From the NCBI GenBank assembly GCA_009843625.1, contig VYDD01000146.1, positions 1-33,329 of the forward strand: a DNA stretch of 33,329 nt, given 5' to 3'. Shown piece after piece: positions 7,440 to 15,147 of this stretch. The stretch comes from Gammaproteobacteria bacterium. Its GTDB lineage: Bacteria > Gemmatimonadota > Gemmatimonadetes > Longimicrobiales > Gaopeijiaceae. Below the pieces are notes generated by a model. It did not search any database and had not been told where the DNA came from. It saw nothing but the letters and a program-made list of their open reading frames with translations. The first letter of the stretch is position 1. Every line of letters starts with the position of its first letter. The translations under genes and the position numbers were made by a program.

Positions 7440-8312
7440 ATGCCCAACCTTACACGTCGCGAAGTCCTGAAAGCAACCGGCGCCGCCTCGCTGGGGCTGA
7501 TGGTACCGGGGGCCGGCCGGGCGCTTGCCGGCGCAACGGTCGCCCAGACCGGCATCACCCAGTCCGTGGCCCGCTGGTGCTTCGAGGACATCCCCCTGCA
7601 GCCCTTCTGCGCGGCGGTCGCGGAGATGGGGCTGCCCGCCATCGACCTCCTGCTCGTGGAGGAGTGGGCGGTCGCACACGAGCACGGCCTGGTAGTCTCT
7701 TGCGGCGATGTCGGCGCGGGCACCATCGAGGACGGACTCAACGAGCCCCGCAATCACGCGGGCATCATCCGCGCCTTCGAAGAGCACATCCCCCGGGCCG
7801 CGCGTGAGGGCGTCCCCAACGTCATCTGCTTCTTCGGCAACCGCCGCGGCATGCCCGATGCGCCGGCCATCGAAAACTCGATTCAATGCCTCCGGGAATG
7901 CGCGCCCATCGCCGAAGCCGAAGGGGTCACGATCCTGGTCGAAGCGCTCAACTCCAAACCCGGCGGACACGTGGACTACATCGGCGACCACATGTCCTAC
8001 GCCCTCGAAGTCATCCGCGCCGTCAACTCCCCCCGGGTGCGCATCCTCTACGACATCTACCACATGCAGATCATGGAAGGGGACATCATCCGCACCCTCA
8101 CCGACGCCCGCGACTGGATCGGCCACTACCACACCGGCGGCGTCCCCGGGCGCGCGGAGATCGACGAGTCGCAGGAACTGAATTATCCGGCCATCGTGCG
8201 CGCGATCCGCGACACGGGCTTCACCGGCTACATGGCCCACGAGTTCATTCCGCGCAGCAGCGACCCCTTGCGCTCGCTGAGGGAGGCCGTGGAGATGTGC
8301 GCGCAGGCGTGA
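7440..8312 (+). CDS. Tat-exported sugar-isomerase-like TIM barrel (hydroxypyruvate isomerase/AP-endonuclease-2 superfamily)
   Basis: The ATG at 7440 is preceded by GGAGG about 11 bases upstream. Residues 1-31 are a Tat signal (TRREVLK, then AASLGLMVPGAGRALAG). The mature 260 residues form a xylose-isomerase-like TIM barrel. The expected metal and catalytic ligands of hydroxypyruvate isomerases are visible: Glu168 (ILVEALNSK), Asp205 (LYDIYHMQ), His231 (GHYHTGG) and Glu268 (AHEFIP). Classical hydroxypyruvate isomerase is cytoplasmic, so a Tat-exported version next to an exported GMC dehydrogenase suggests a periplasmic ketosugar epimerase, isomerase or lyase. The divergent position relative to the subunit-3/GMC pair supports co-regulation. 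Substrate is unknown. Confidence 0.85.
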   Translation: MPNLTRREVLKATGAASLGLMVPGAGRALAGATVAQTGITQSVARWCFEDIPLQPFCAAVAEMGLPAIDLLLVEEWAVAHEHGLVVSCGDVGAGTIEDGLNEPRNHAGIIRAFEEHIPRAAREGVPNVICFFGNRRGMPDAPAIENSIQCLRECAPIAEAEGVTILVEALNSKPGGHVDYIGDHMSYALEVIRAVNSPRVRILYDIYHMQIMEGDIIRTLTDARDWIGHYHTGGVPGRAEIDESQELNYPAIVRAIRDTGFTGYMAHEFIPRSSDPLRSLREAVEMCAQA

Positions 8313-8360
8313 GGTGGCCGGGACCGCAAGCTGGCGGGTTTAGGACAAATAGGCGGTCAC

Positions 8361-8464
8361 AGAAGATGCCAAATAACATGTCATCTTAGGATATCATCTT
8401 CCCTATCTCGTTGTGATAAGGTATCTTGATCTGTCACACAACGTGTCAGATAAGGTGCAAAACA
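8361..8464 (+). promoter_or_regulatory. AT-rich, repeat-rich control region of the fic gene
   Basis: This stretch is visibly AT-richer than its surroundings. TCATCTT is repeated at 8381-8387 and 8394-8400, with the inverted partner AAGATG at 8363-8368. GATAAGGT occurs at 8415-8422 and 8449-8456. GTTGTG and CACAAC form an inverted pair across 8410-8443. A possible -35 (TTGATC, 8426-8431) and -10 (GATAAG, 8449-8454) are 17 bases apart, and the second GATAAGGT overlaps the Shine-Dalgarno (AAGGTG). Repeats overlapping promoter and ribosome site suggest a repressor-bound operator. The functional reading is inference. Confidence 0.45.
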
Positions 8465-9661
8465 ATGGACTGGTCTCGGTTTAGCTTCGACTACCGTCTC
8501 AATCTATCGGACTTCCAGCCCTTGCTCATCCAGATCGAAGGACGCAAGGAGGCAGCGATGAACTTGCTGCTGCCGCCAGAGTGGAAGGAAGGGCTTGATC
8601 TCCTCAACCGCATCAGAACGATCCATGGGTCCACGGCTCTTGAGGGTAATCCGCTTTCGGAAACCCAGGTTGGCCAGTTTCTGCAAGGCAAGATCGGGCT
8701 CGATCCCATGAGCAGGGACATGCGGCAGATTCAGAACGCCGATGCGGCCCAGGAATGGGTCCGGCGCCGGTTCGGACCCGGCAAGGCCCCGATCAGGCTT
8801 GAGGATGTCCTGCGGATGCACGAACTGATGACAAGGCTGTCCGACGAAACCAACAACGTTCCGGGTCACCTTCGCTCTCATGATGTTCAGGTCGGCACCC
8901 CGGAACTGGGGGGCATCCATGTGGGGGCACCCTACCCGGATCTCCCCTCACTCATGCCCGATTTCGTTTGCTTCGTGAACTCAGCCCGGCTCAAGCGTGA
9001 GCACGCCGTTGTCAGGGCCCTGCTCGCCCACTTCTTCCTCGTTACGATCCACCCGTTTGGGGATGGAAACGGTCGGGTCTCTCGTCTCGTCGAAGCGGCC
9101 ATCCTCTATGAGGGAGGCTACAACATCCACGGGTTCTACGGGCTCTCGAACTACTTCTACCGAAACGGGGACGATTACAAGAAGCGGCTGCAGGAATGCC
9201 GCCGAGTCCAGCCGTTCGACATGGTGCCCTTCGTAGTCTTCGGGCTGCATGGCTTCGAGGCCGAGTTGGAAGGGATCAACAACTTCATCAAGACGAAGAT
9301 GAACCGCCTGGTGTACCGCGACAGGATCACCAACGCGCTAGGTCAGCGAGTGAGCAAGCGCCGTCACTTGCTCAATGCCCGGGAGTACCAGCTTCTCCGC
9401 TTCCTTCTTGAGGAAACCGAGCCGCAAGATCCGTTCTCCGAGGTTCCGTCGGAACGCATTCGTCTGGATGACCTGGTGAACTCACCCTACGTGAGAAGCA
9501 CCTATCGCGACGTAACCAACCGGACGTTCCGGCGGGAACTTACGCGGTTGGCTGAATTGGGGTTTATCGTGTTCGACCATCTGCCCGAGTCGGGCGAGTA
9601 CACCGTCCAGATCGACTTCGGAGCGATCGAGAGGGACTTCGACGAATTCGGAAGCCGCTAA
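8465..9661 (+). CDS. Fic/DOC-family protein (putative AMPylase) with C-terminal winged helix
   Basis: The start at 8465 is supported by AAGGTG 6 bases upstream. This 398-residue protein has the complete Fic motif HPFGDGNGR at 196-204, with catalytic His196. N-terminal to it is a class II inhibitory-helix motif, S-T-A-L-E-G-N (56-62), whose Glu60 would block ATP gamma-phosphate. A flap-type segment (HVGAPYPDLPSLM) precedes the core. The C-terminal about 90 residues are predicted winged helix (NRTFRRELTRLAELGFIVF). By family it transfers AMP or another nucleotide to a protein target and is restrained by its own N-terminal helix; the winged helix may allow autoregulation. It stands alone without an antitoxin-like partner. 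Its promoter is AT-rich compared with neighbours, compatible with horizontal acquisition. Confidence 0.92.
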   Translation: MDWSRFSFDYRLNLSDFQPLLIQIEGRKEAAMNLLLPPEWKEGLDLLNRIRTIHGSTALEGNPLSETQVGQFLQGKIGLDPMSRDMRQIQNADAAQEWVRRRFGPGKAPIRLEDVLRMHELMTRLSDETNNVPGHLRSHDVQVGTPELGGIHVGAPYPDLPSLMPDFVCFVNSARLKREHAVVRALLAHFFLVTIHPFGDGNGRVSRLVEAAILYEGGYNIHGFYGLSNYFYRNGDDYKKRLQECRRVQPFDMVPFVVFGLHGFEAELEGINNFIKTKMNRLVYRDRITNALGQRVSKRRHLLNAREYQLLRFLLEETEPQDPFSEVPSERIRLDDLVNSPYVRSTYRDVTNRTFRRELTRLAELGFIVFDHLPESGEYTVQIDFGAIERDFDEFGSR

Positions 9662-9787
9662 CGATGGGAGACGTCTCAGCACACCTCTTGCCAACGACCC
9701 GCAGCCCCTGACTCGCCGTTGCGGATGTGAGCCTGCAGGTGAGTAGATTGCCCCATGGCCATCGACCACTTGGGCAAGGAGAACAGC

Positions 9788-10108
9788 ATGGCCAAGTACA
9801 TGTTCCGAACCAGCTATACGCGATCCGGCCTGAAGGGGCTGCTCGCCGAGGGGGGCAGCGGCCGCGAGGCTGCCCTGCGTCAGACCGTCGAGAGCGTTGG
9901 CGGAAGTCTGGAGGGGTTCTACTACGCCTTCGGCGACACGGACCTCATCCTGATCGTCGACCTTCCCGACGAGGCGGCCGCGACGGCGCTCTCGCTCAAC
10001 ATCGCCGCCGCGGGTGCGCTCACGGTGTCCGTGACCGTTCTGCTAACCCCGGAGACCGTGGACAAAGCGGTAGGCCAGTCCGTGTCGTACCGGTTGCCGG
10101 GGGCCTGA
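9788..10108 (+). CDS. GYD domain-containing protein
   Basis: This small cytoplasmic protein of 106 residues starts at the ATG at 9788, with AAGGAG 6 bases upstream; an in-frame ATG at 9755 lacks a ribosome site. The sequence MAKYMFRTSYTRSGLKGLL followed by GGSLEGFYYAFGDTDLILIVDLPDE is characteristic of the GYD (PF08734) family, a ferredoxin-like fold that forms oligomers. In this copy the namesake motif reads AFGDTD. Family members have no established biochemical activity. It lies 126 bases after the Fic gene and converges with the hydroxyacid dehydrogenase, 28 bases separating their stops. Confidence 0.82.
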   Translation: MAKYMFRTSYTRSGLKGLLAEGGSGREAALRQTVESVGGSLEGFYYAFGDTDLILIVDLPDEAAATALSLNIAAAGALTVSVTVLLTPETVDKAVGQSVSYRLPGA

Positions 10109-10136
10109 GGTTGCGGAAAGCAGGCGCCGTGGCCTG

Positions 10137-11195
10137 TTAGTACATCCGCTCGCTCCGGAAGACGTTGCGCATGTCGCCCAGGCGTCCGTCCAGGTAGCAG
10201 CGGAGGTTGTGGCGGAAGATGTCGGTGATCTTCCGGTTCTCGCTTGCGGCGTTCGCCGAGGAGTGCGGGCTGACGATCACGTTGGGCATTTCCCAGAAGG
10301 CGCTGTCGGGCGGGAGCGGCTCATCCGCGAACACGTCGAGGCCGGCGAGGGCGATACGTCCGTCGCCCAAGGCCTCGAGGAGGGCTGGCTCGTCCACGAC
10401 TCCGCCCCGCGCCACGTTGACCAGCACCGCACCCGGCTTGAGCGCCCGCAACGCGGCGGCGTCGATGAGCCTGTCGGTCTCCGGCGTGTGGGGGACGCTG
10501 AGGACCAGCGCGTCGGTTTCCGCCAGCATCTCGTGCATGGCGTCGTTCGGATGGAGCGCGTCCACGCCAAGCTCCCCGGCGGAACGGCCCGATCCCGGGC
10601 TGGCCAGCGCCACGATCCTCATCCCGAAGCTTCGGCCGACCCGCGCCACCTGGCGGCCGACTTCCCCCGCTCCGATGATGGCAAGCGTCCTGCCCTCCAG
10701 CTCCTCTCCGCAGAAACGTTCCCACAGGTGCCGGCGCTGAAGGTCGGCGAGATGCGCGAACTTGCGCACGTGCGCGAGCAGGATCAGGAAGACGAACTCC
10801 GCCAGCGGGCCGCCGTGCACGCCGCGCGCGGTCGTGATGAGCAGATCCGAGTCCAGGAGGCCCAACGCTTCGACCGTGCGGCCCACACCTGAACTGGTCC
10901 CCTGGATCCAGCGAACGTTGGGCGCGTATGCGAGCCCCCCGCTGCCGTCCGGATTGCGTGGCGGGAAGTCCCAGAGGATGTCGGCCCGCCCCAGGTGCGC
11001 TCGCCAGCGCGCCTGCTGCTCCGGTGTGCGGCGGAAGTCGGCCGGACCGGTGTGGTCGGCTTCGTAGCGTTTGGGGGGAAGGACATCCGGGTCATGGACG
11101 ACTTCGAGCCGCTCGGGGTCGACGGCGCGGATGCGCTCCACCTGCTCGGGCTCGAGTGGGCTGGCGATGAAGATGTTGAGGCGGTTCCGAGTCAT
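10137..11195 (-). CDS. D-2-hydroxyacid dehydrogenase
   Basis: This 352-residue NAD(P)-dependent enzyme of the D-isomer-specific 2-hydroxyacid dehydrogenase family interconverts 2-hydroxyacids and 2-ketoacids. The start at 11195 (MTRNRLNIFIASPLEPEQ) begins directly with the first beta strand of the substrate domain. The Rossmann motif is GAGEVGRQVARVG. The catalytic residues are the Arg in NVARGGVVDE, the Glu in DVFADEPLP and the His in SPHSSANAAS. The segment TARGVHGGPLAEFVFLILLA is the usual hinge helix. The exact substrate (glyoxylate, hydroxypyruvate or phenylpyruvate type) cannot be told. It is transcribed divergently from the M14 peptidase across a 243-base gap containing two hairpins. 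Confidence 0.9.
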   Translation of the reverse strand: MTRNRLNIFIASPLEPEQVERIRAVDPERLEVVHDPDVLPPKRYEADHTGPADFRRTPEQQARWRAHLGRADILWDFPPRNPDGSGGLAYAPNVRWIQGTSSGVGRTVEALGLLDSDLLITTARGVHGGPLAEFVFLILLAHVRKFAHLADLQRRHLWERFCGEELEGRTLAIIGAGEVGRQVARVGRSFGMRIVALASPGSGRSAGELGVDALHPNDAMHEMLAETDALVLSVPHTPETDRLIDAAALRALKPGAVLVNVARGGVVDEPALLEALGDGRIALAGLDVFADEPLPPDSAFWEMPNVIVSPHSSANAASENRKITDIFRHNLRCYLDGRLGDMRNVFRSERMY

Positions 11196-11258
11196 GGAAG
11201 ATGTCGGGAGATGTGCGAAATGGCGGGAGTCCCATTGAATGCGGGGAGGCCAGAGCCT

Positions 11259-11290
11259 CTGTGTTATCACAGGCCGTTGGGGGAACGGCC
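11259..11290. promoter_or_regulatory. Two adjacent hairpins in the divergent spacer
   Basis: A 5-bp stem CTGTG/CACAG with loop TTAT (11259-11272) abuts a 7-bp perfect stem GGCCGTT/AACGGCC with loop GGGGG (11272-11290). They sit between the divergent hydroxyacid dehydrogenase and M14 peptidase starts. No T-run follows on either strand, so they are not ordinary intrinsic terminators. Confidence 0.35.
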
Positions 11291-11438
11291 CTCGAACAAC
11301 CTACACGCCTGAGGCTCGCCCGCATGTTCCGGTAACCCCGCCTCCTCCTTAGAATCATCCGGTTCCATCCTCGTGTCCTCTGGTTCCGCTCCCGTTGCGC
11401 GGACCACGCACGCCTGACCCCCATCCTCCGCGAGAATC

Positions 11439-14060
11439 ATGCTTGCCACCATCGCCCTCGCCGCCCTGCTGCAGCTCCCCGGTCCCCAGGCGCCCGCCTC
11501 GCCGGGCGAGTTCGCTCCCGGTACGACGTACGACCCGGCCATCCCCACGATACAGTCCGTGGTGGGGCACGAGGTCTGGGAGGTGGTCACGCCGCCCGAC
11601 CAGGTCGTGCGCTACTTCGAGGTGCTGGCCGAGGCGGCCCCGGACCGGACCCACCTGGTCCACTACGCCGACAGTTGGGAGGGACGGCCGCTGGTGATCA
11701 TGGTGATCGGGTCGCCGGAAAGGATCGCATCGCTGGACGCGATCAAGGCCGGGCTGGCGCGGCTGGCCCACCCCGAAGGGCTCTCGGATGCCGATGCCGA
11801 CGAGCTCATCGCCGGGCTGCCGGTGGTCACCGCGCTCATGCACAGCATCCACGGGAACGAGATCAGCCCTTCCGGGGCGGCCATGATGGAGGCCTACCAC
11901 CTGCTGGCCGCTCAGAACGACCCCAACGTCGACCTCATCTTCGCCGAATCGCTGGTGCTCATCGATCCGATCGAGAACCCGGACGGGCGCAACCGCTTCG
12001 TCCAGGAGAACACCATGGCGGCGGCGGTCCGGCCCAACGTCGAGGCGTACTCGGCGGAGCACGACGAGCGCTGGCCGGGCGGGCGCGTCAACCACTACCT
12101 GTTCGACCTGAACCGCGACCTCTTCATTCAGAGCCAGGTGGAGACCCAGGGCAAGGTGCGCATCTTCCTGGAGTACTGGCCGCACATCGTGGCCGATCTG
12201 CATGAGATGGGCGGCAACGCGACCTATTTCTTTCCGCCCACGGCACCCCCGGAGAACCCCTGGTACGGTGAGCGCCAGATCGCGCTGATGGACGTGTTCG
12301 GTCGCGCCAACGCCGCTGCGTTCGACGCGCGGGGCTTCGCCTACTTCAACCGCGAGGTCTACGACCTCTTCTATCCGGGCTACGTGGACATGTGGCCCAT
12401 GAACCACGGCGCTCTCGGGATGACCTACGAGCAGGCGTCGGCGCGCGCGCTGGTGCTCGAGCAGTCCGACGGCGATGTGCTCACCTACGGGGACGGTGTT
12501 CTGCACCAGTTCACCGCGGCGATGGCCACGGCGCACACCTCGGCCGTCAACCGGGAGCGCATCCTGCGCGACTACCTGGCCTTCCGCCGCGAGGGGATCG
12601 AACTGGGAAGCCAGGGTGTTGCCGAGTACGTGCTCCATTCGGCGCACGACCCGGGGATGTCGGAGCGGCTGGCGCGCATGCTGGTTCGCAACGGCATCGA
12701 GGTGCGCGAGGCCAGCGGGCCGGTAAACGTGGCCGGACGCCAGCTCCCGGCCGAGGGGACCTTCATCGTCCCCATGGACCAGCCGACGCACCGGTTCGCG
12801 CGCAACCTGCTCGACCCGCACGTGCCCATGGCGGAGGACTTCCTTCAGGAGCAGATCGACCGGCGCTCCCGGCGAGAGCCCGACCAGATCTACGACCTGA
12901 CCGCGTGGAGCCAGTCGCTGCTCTGGGACGTGGAGGCGATCACCGTCGACCGCCCAACCGGGGCAGCCGGCGCTCCCGTCACGGCTACCCGCGAGACGGA
13001 GCCTCTCGCCCTCCCGGAAGCCACCGTCGGCTACCTCCTGCCGTGGGGCACCAACGCGGCCGGCGCGGTCGTGGAAGCCCTGCGCGAAGGCGTGCGCGTG
13101 CGGGCCGCCGGCGCCCGCTTCACCCTGGACGGGCGCGAATTCCCGATGGGCACCGCGATCGTGCGCACAGCCGAGAATGGACCCGACCTGCGCGCGACGC
13201 TGGGGCGCATCGCGGGGGCCCACGGAGCGGAGGTCGTCCCCATAGACGGCGCCTACGTGACCGAAGGGACGTCGCTGGGCAGCAGCGCCACGCGGGGGCT
13301 GCGCGAGCCGAGGGTGCTGCTGGTCTACGACGAGCCCGGCCAGACCTATTCGGTGGGCTGGACCCGGTATGTCCTGGAGCGCCGCTACGCCCAGGCCACC
13401 ACGGTCGTGCGCGCCTCCAGCCTGGGACGCGCGGACCTCAACCGTTACGACGTCATCGTCTTCCCCAGCGGCAACTACTCGGGCGCGGTAGGCGGCGGCC
13501 TGCAGGACCGGCTGAGCGAGTGGATGCGCGGGGGCGGCACCCTCATCACCATGGCCGAGTCGACCCGCTGGGCCACGCGGGCGGGGCTGCTCGCCAGCAC
13601 CGCCGAGCGCCGCGGCGGCCGTGCCGAGGCCGACGATCCCCCGGATCCCGGCACACCGGATCAGCCGATCGAATACCTGGATGCCATCGTCCCCGCGGAC
13701 GAAGCTCCGGCGGCTGTGCCCGGCGCCATCCTCAGGGTGCTGCTCGACGACGAACACTGGCTCGCCTCCGGGACCGACGGCGAGATCGGGGTTCTGGTGG
13801 AGGGCTCGCGGGTGTTCCGTCCGGTCACACTGGATGACGGGGCCAACGTCGGACGCTACGCGGACGAGGACGATCTCCTGCTGGGCGGGATCGTCTGGGA
13901 GGAATCCCGGCCCCAATTGGCCAACAAGGCGTTCCTGATTCATCAGCCCGTCGGGTCCGGCCAGATCGTGGCATTCGCAGAGGATCCCAACTACCGTGCG
14001 TACGCGGAGGCGACCCAGCTTCTGTTCATGAACGCCGTCCTGCTCGGGCCGGGCCGCTGA
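11439..14060 (+). CDS. M14-family zinc carboxypeptidase (exported)
   Basis: This is an 873-residue secreted metallopeptidase. A short signal peptide (MLATIALAALLQLPG) starts at 11439. Zinc ligands are His138 and Glu141 (SIHGNE) and His255 (ADLHEMGGN); NPDGRNR (180-186) is the substrate-binding segment. Glu331 in GMTYEQAS is the likely general base. The C-terminal half (about 620-870) resembles a class I glutamine-amidotransferase-like domain: VLLVYDEPG, VIVFPSGNYSG, LSEWMRGGGTLITMAEST. That architecture is common for the long M14 proteins in this kind of genome. It probably trims peptides in the periplasm or outside the cell. The next gene starts 67 bases downstream. Confidence 0.92.
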   Translation: MLATIALAALLQLPGPQAPASPGEFAPGTTYDPAIPTIQSVVGHEVWEVVTPPDQVVRYFEVLAEAAPDRTHLVHYADSWEGRPLVIMVIGSPERIASLDAIKAGLARLAHPEGLSDADADELIAGLPVVTALMHSIHGNEISPSGAAMMEAYHLLAAQNDPNVDLIFAESLVLIDPIENPDGRNRFVQENTMAAAVRPNVEAYSAEHDERWPGGRVNHYLFDLNRDLFIQSQVETQGKVRIFLEYWPHIVADLHEMGGNATYFFPPTAPPENPWYGERQIALMDVFGRANAAAFDARGFAYFNREVYDLFYPGYVDMWPMNHGALGMTYEQASARALVLEQSDGDVLTYGDGVLHQFTAAMATAHTSAVNRERILRDYLAFRREGIELGSQGVAEYVLHSAHDPGMSERLARMLVRNGIEVREASGPVNVAGRQLPAEGTFIVPMDQPTHRFARNLLDPHVPMAEDFLQEQIDRRSRREPDQIYDLTAWSQSLLWDVEAITVDRPTGAAGAPVTATRETEPLALPEATVGYLLPWGTNAAGAVVEALREGVRVRAAGARFTLDGREFPMGTAIVRTAENGPDLRATLGRIAGAHGAEVVPIDGAYVTEGTSLGSSATRGLREPRVLLVYDEPGQTYSVGWTRYVLERRYAQATTVVRASSLGRADLNRYDVIVFPSGNYSGAVGGGLQDRLSEWMRGGGTLITMAESTRWATRAGLLASTAERRGGRAEADDPPDPGTPDQPIEYLDAIVPADEAPAAVPGAILRVLLDDEHWLASGTDGEIGVLVEGSRVFRPVTLDDGANVGRYADEDDLLLGGIVWEESRPQLANKAFLIHQPVGSGQIVAFAEDPNYRAYAEATQLLFMNAVLLGPGR

Positions 14061-14127
14061 AGAGCGGCGACAGGGACGCGCGCCGGCGGAATGCGTGCCG
14101 GCACCATCTCAACATGGGAACGACCGA

Positions 14128-15111
14128 ATGAAGATCTGCGTGGTGGGCGCGGGAGCCATCGGAGGACTGCTCGCGGTGAAGCTCGCGAATGCGGGCGAGG
14201 ATGTGACGGTCATTGAGCAGGGCGCGCACCTGGAGGCGATCCAGCGGAACGGGCTCAAGCTGATCATGGCCGACGGCTCCGAGCACCATGCCGTGCTCGA
14301 CGCCCGCGGCGGCATGGACGACGTGGGCGAGCAGGACCTCGTCATCCTGGCGGTGAAGGCGCAGGTGCTGCCGGTGGTGGCGCCGGGGGTCCGCGGCATG
14401 CTTGGTCCCGAGACGATGGTCGTCCCGGTTCAGAACGGCCTTCCCTGGTGGTACTTCGAGAAGCACGGTGGCCCGTTCGCCGGGCACCGGCTGCAGTCGC
14501 TGGATCCCGACGGCGTCCTGGCCGACAACATCCTTGTCGACAACATCGTGGGCACCGTGACCTTCCCTGCGGGCGAGATCGCATCGCCCGGGGTGGTGCG
14601 CCACACCGAGGGCAACCGCTTCCCCATCGGCGAGCTGGACGGCTCGCGCACGGAGCGCGCCCAGCAGCTCGTGGACTTGCTCACGCGCGCCGGCTTCAAG
14701 TCGTTCGTCATCGAGGACATCCGCGCCGAGATGTGGCTCAAGCTCTGGGGCAACCTCTCGTTCAACCCGATCAGCGCCCTCACCCGCGCCACGCTGGTGG
14801 ACATCTGCCAGTATCCGCTCACGCGTCAACTGGCGCGCACGCTGATGGAGGAGGCCCAGGAGGTGGCGGGCAAGCTGGGGATCACATTCCGGGTCGGGAT
14901 CGAGCGGCGCATCGCGGGCGCGGAGCGCGTGGGCGCGCACAAGACCTCGATGCTCCAGGATGTCGAGGCGGGCCGCTCGCTCGAGATCGACGCCATCATC
15001 GGCGTGGTTTCCGAGCTCGGCCAACTGGTGGGCGTGCCGACGCCGAGCGTCGACGCCATCCAGGCGCTGGTGGCGCTGCTCGACAAGGGTGTGCGGGAGG
15101 GGACGGTCTAG
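14128..15111 (+). CDS. 2-dehydropantoate 2-reductase family protein
   Basis: This 327-residue protein of the ketopantoate reductase (PanE/ApbA) family begins with the NADPH-binding motif MKICVVGAGAIGGLLAVKLA (GxGxxG at 7-12). VILAVKAQ, VPVQNGLPWW and GTVTFPAGEI follow at the expected positions. A catalytic Lys lies in MWLKLWGNLSFNPISALT, which also carries the conserved Asn and Ser. Ketopantoate reductase makes pantoate for coenzyme A. The family also contains many paralogues acting on other 2-keto acids, and no other pantothenate gene is nearby, so I do not assign panE. Start chosen at the ATG beginning the Rossmann strand. Confidence 0.85.
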   Translation: MKICVVGAGAIGGLLAVKLANAGEDVTVIEQGAHLEAIQRNGLKLIMADGSEHHAVLDARGGMDDVGEQDLVILAVKAQVLPVVAPGVRGMLGPETMVVPVQNGLPWWYFEKHGGPFAGHRLQSLDPDGVLADNILVDNIVGTVTFPAGEIASPGVVRHTEGNRFPIGELDGSRTERAQQLVDLLTRAGFKSFVIEDIRAEMWLKLWGNLSFNPISALTRATLVDICQYPLTRQLARTLMEEAQEVAGKLGITFRVGIERRIAGAERVGAHKTSMLQDVEAGRSLEIDAIIGVVSELGQLVGVPTPSVDAIQALVALLDKGVREGTV

Positions 15112-15117
15112 AGGATA

Positions 15118-15140
15118 GACTTAGTCCACAGAACTAAGTC
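15118..15140. terminator. Hairpin between convergent genes, lacking a T-tract
   Basis: GACTTAGT and ACTAAGTC form a perfect 8-bp stem with loop CCACAGA. The hairpin lies 6 bases after the ketopantoate reductase-like stop and 7 bases before the stop of the convergent DUF2723 gene. No T-run follows on either strand. It could act as a bidirectional terminator or transcript-end stabiliser. Confidence 0.5.
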
Positions 15141-15147
15141 CGATGCC

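Noticed and set aside
9667-9676. Palindrome GAGACGTCTC after the fic stop
   Set aside because: The palindrome has no loop and no T-run, so it is not a terminator; one isolated copy gives no functional support.
11355-13943. 862-codon open frame on the minus strand opposite the M14 peptidase
   Set aside because: It mirrors the GC-rich codon pattern of the plus-strand gene, is rich in Arg/His/Gly/Val without any domain motif, and has no ribosome site. It is an antisense shadow.
14128-15111. Assignment of the ketopantoate reductase-like gene as panE
   Set aside because: The family has many paralogues with other substrates and there is no pantothenate-pathway neighbour, so the symbol is not supported.
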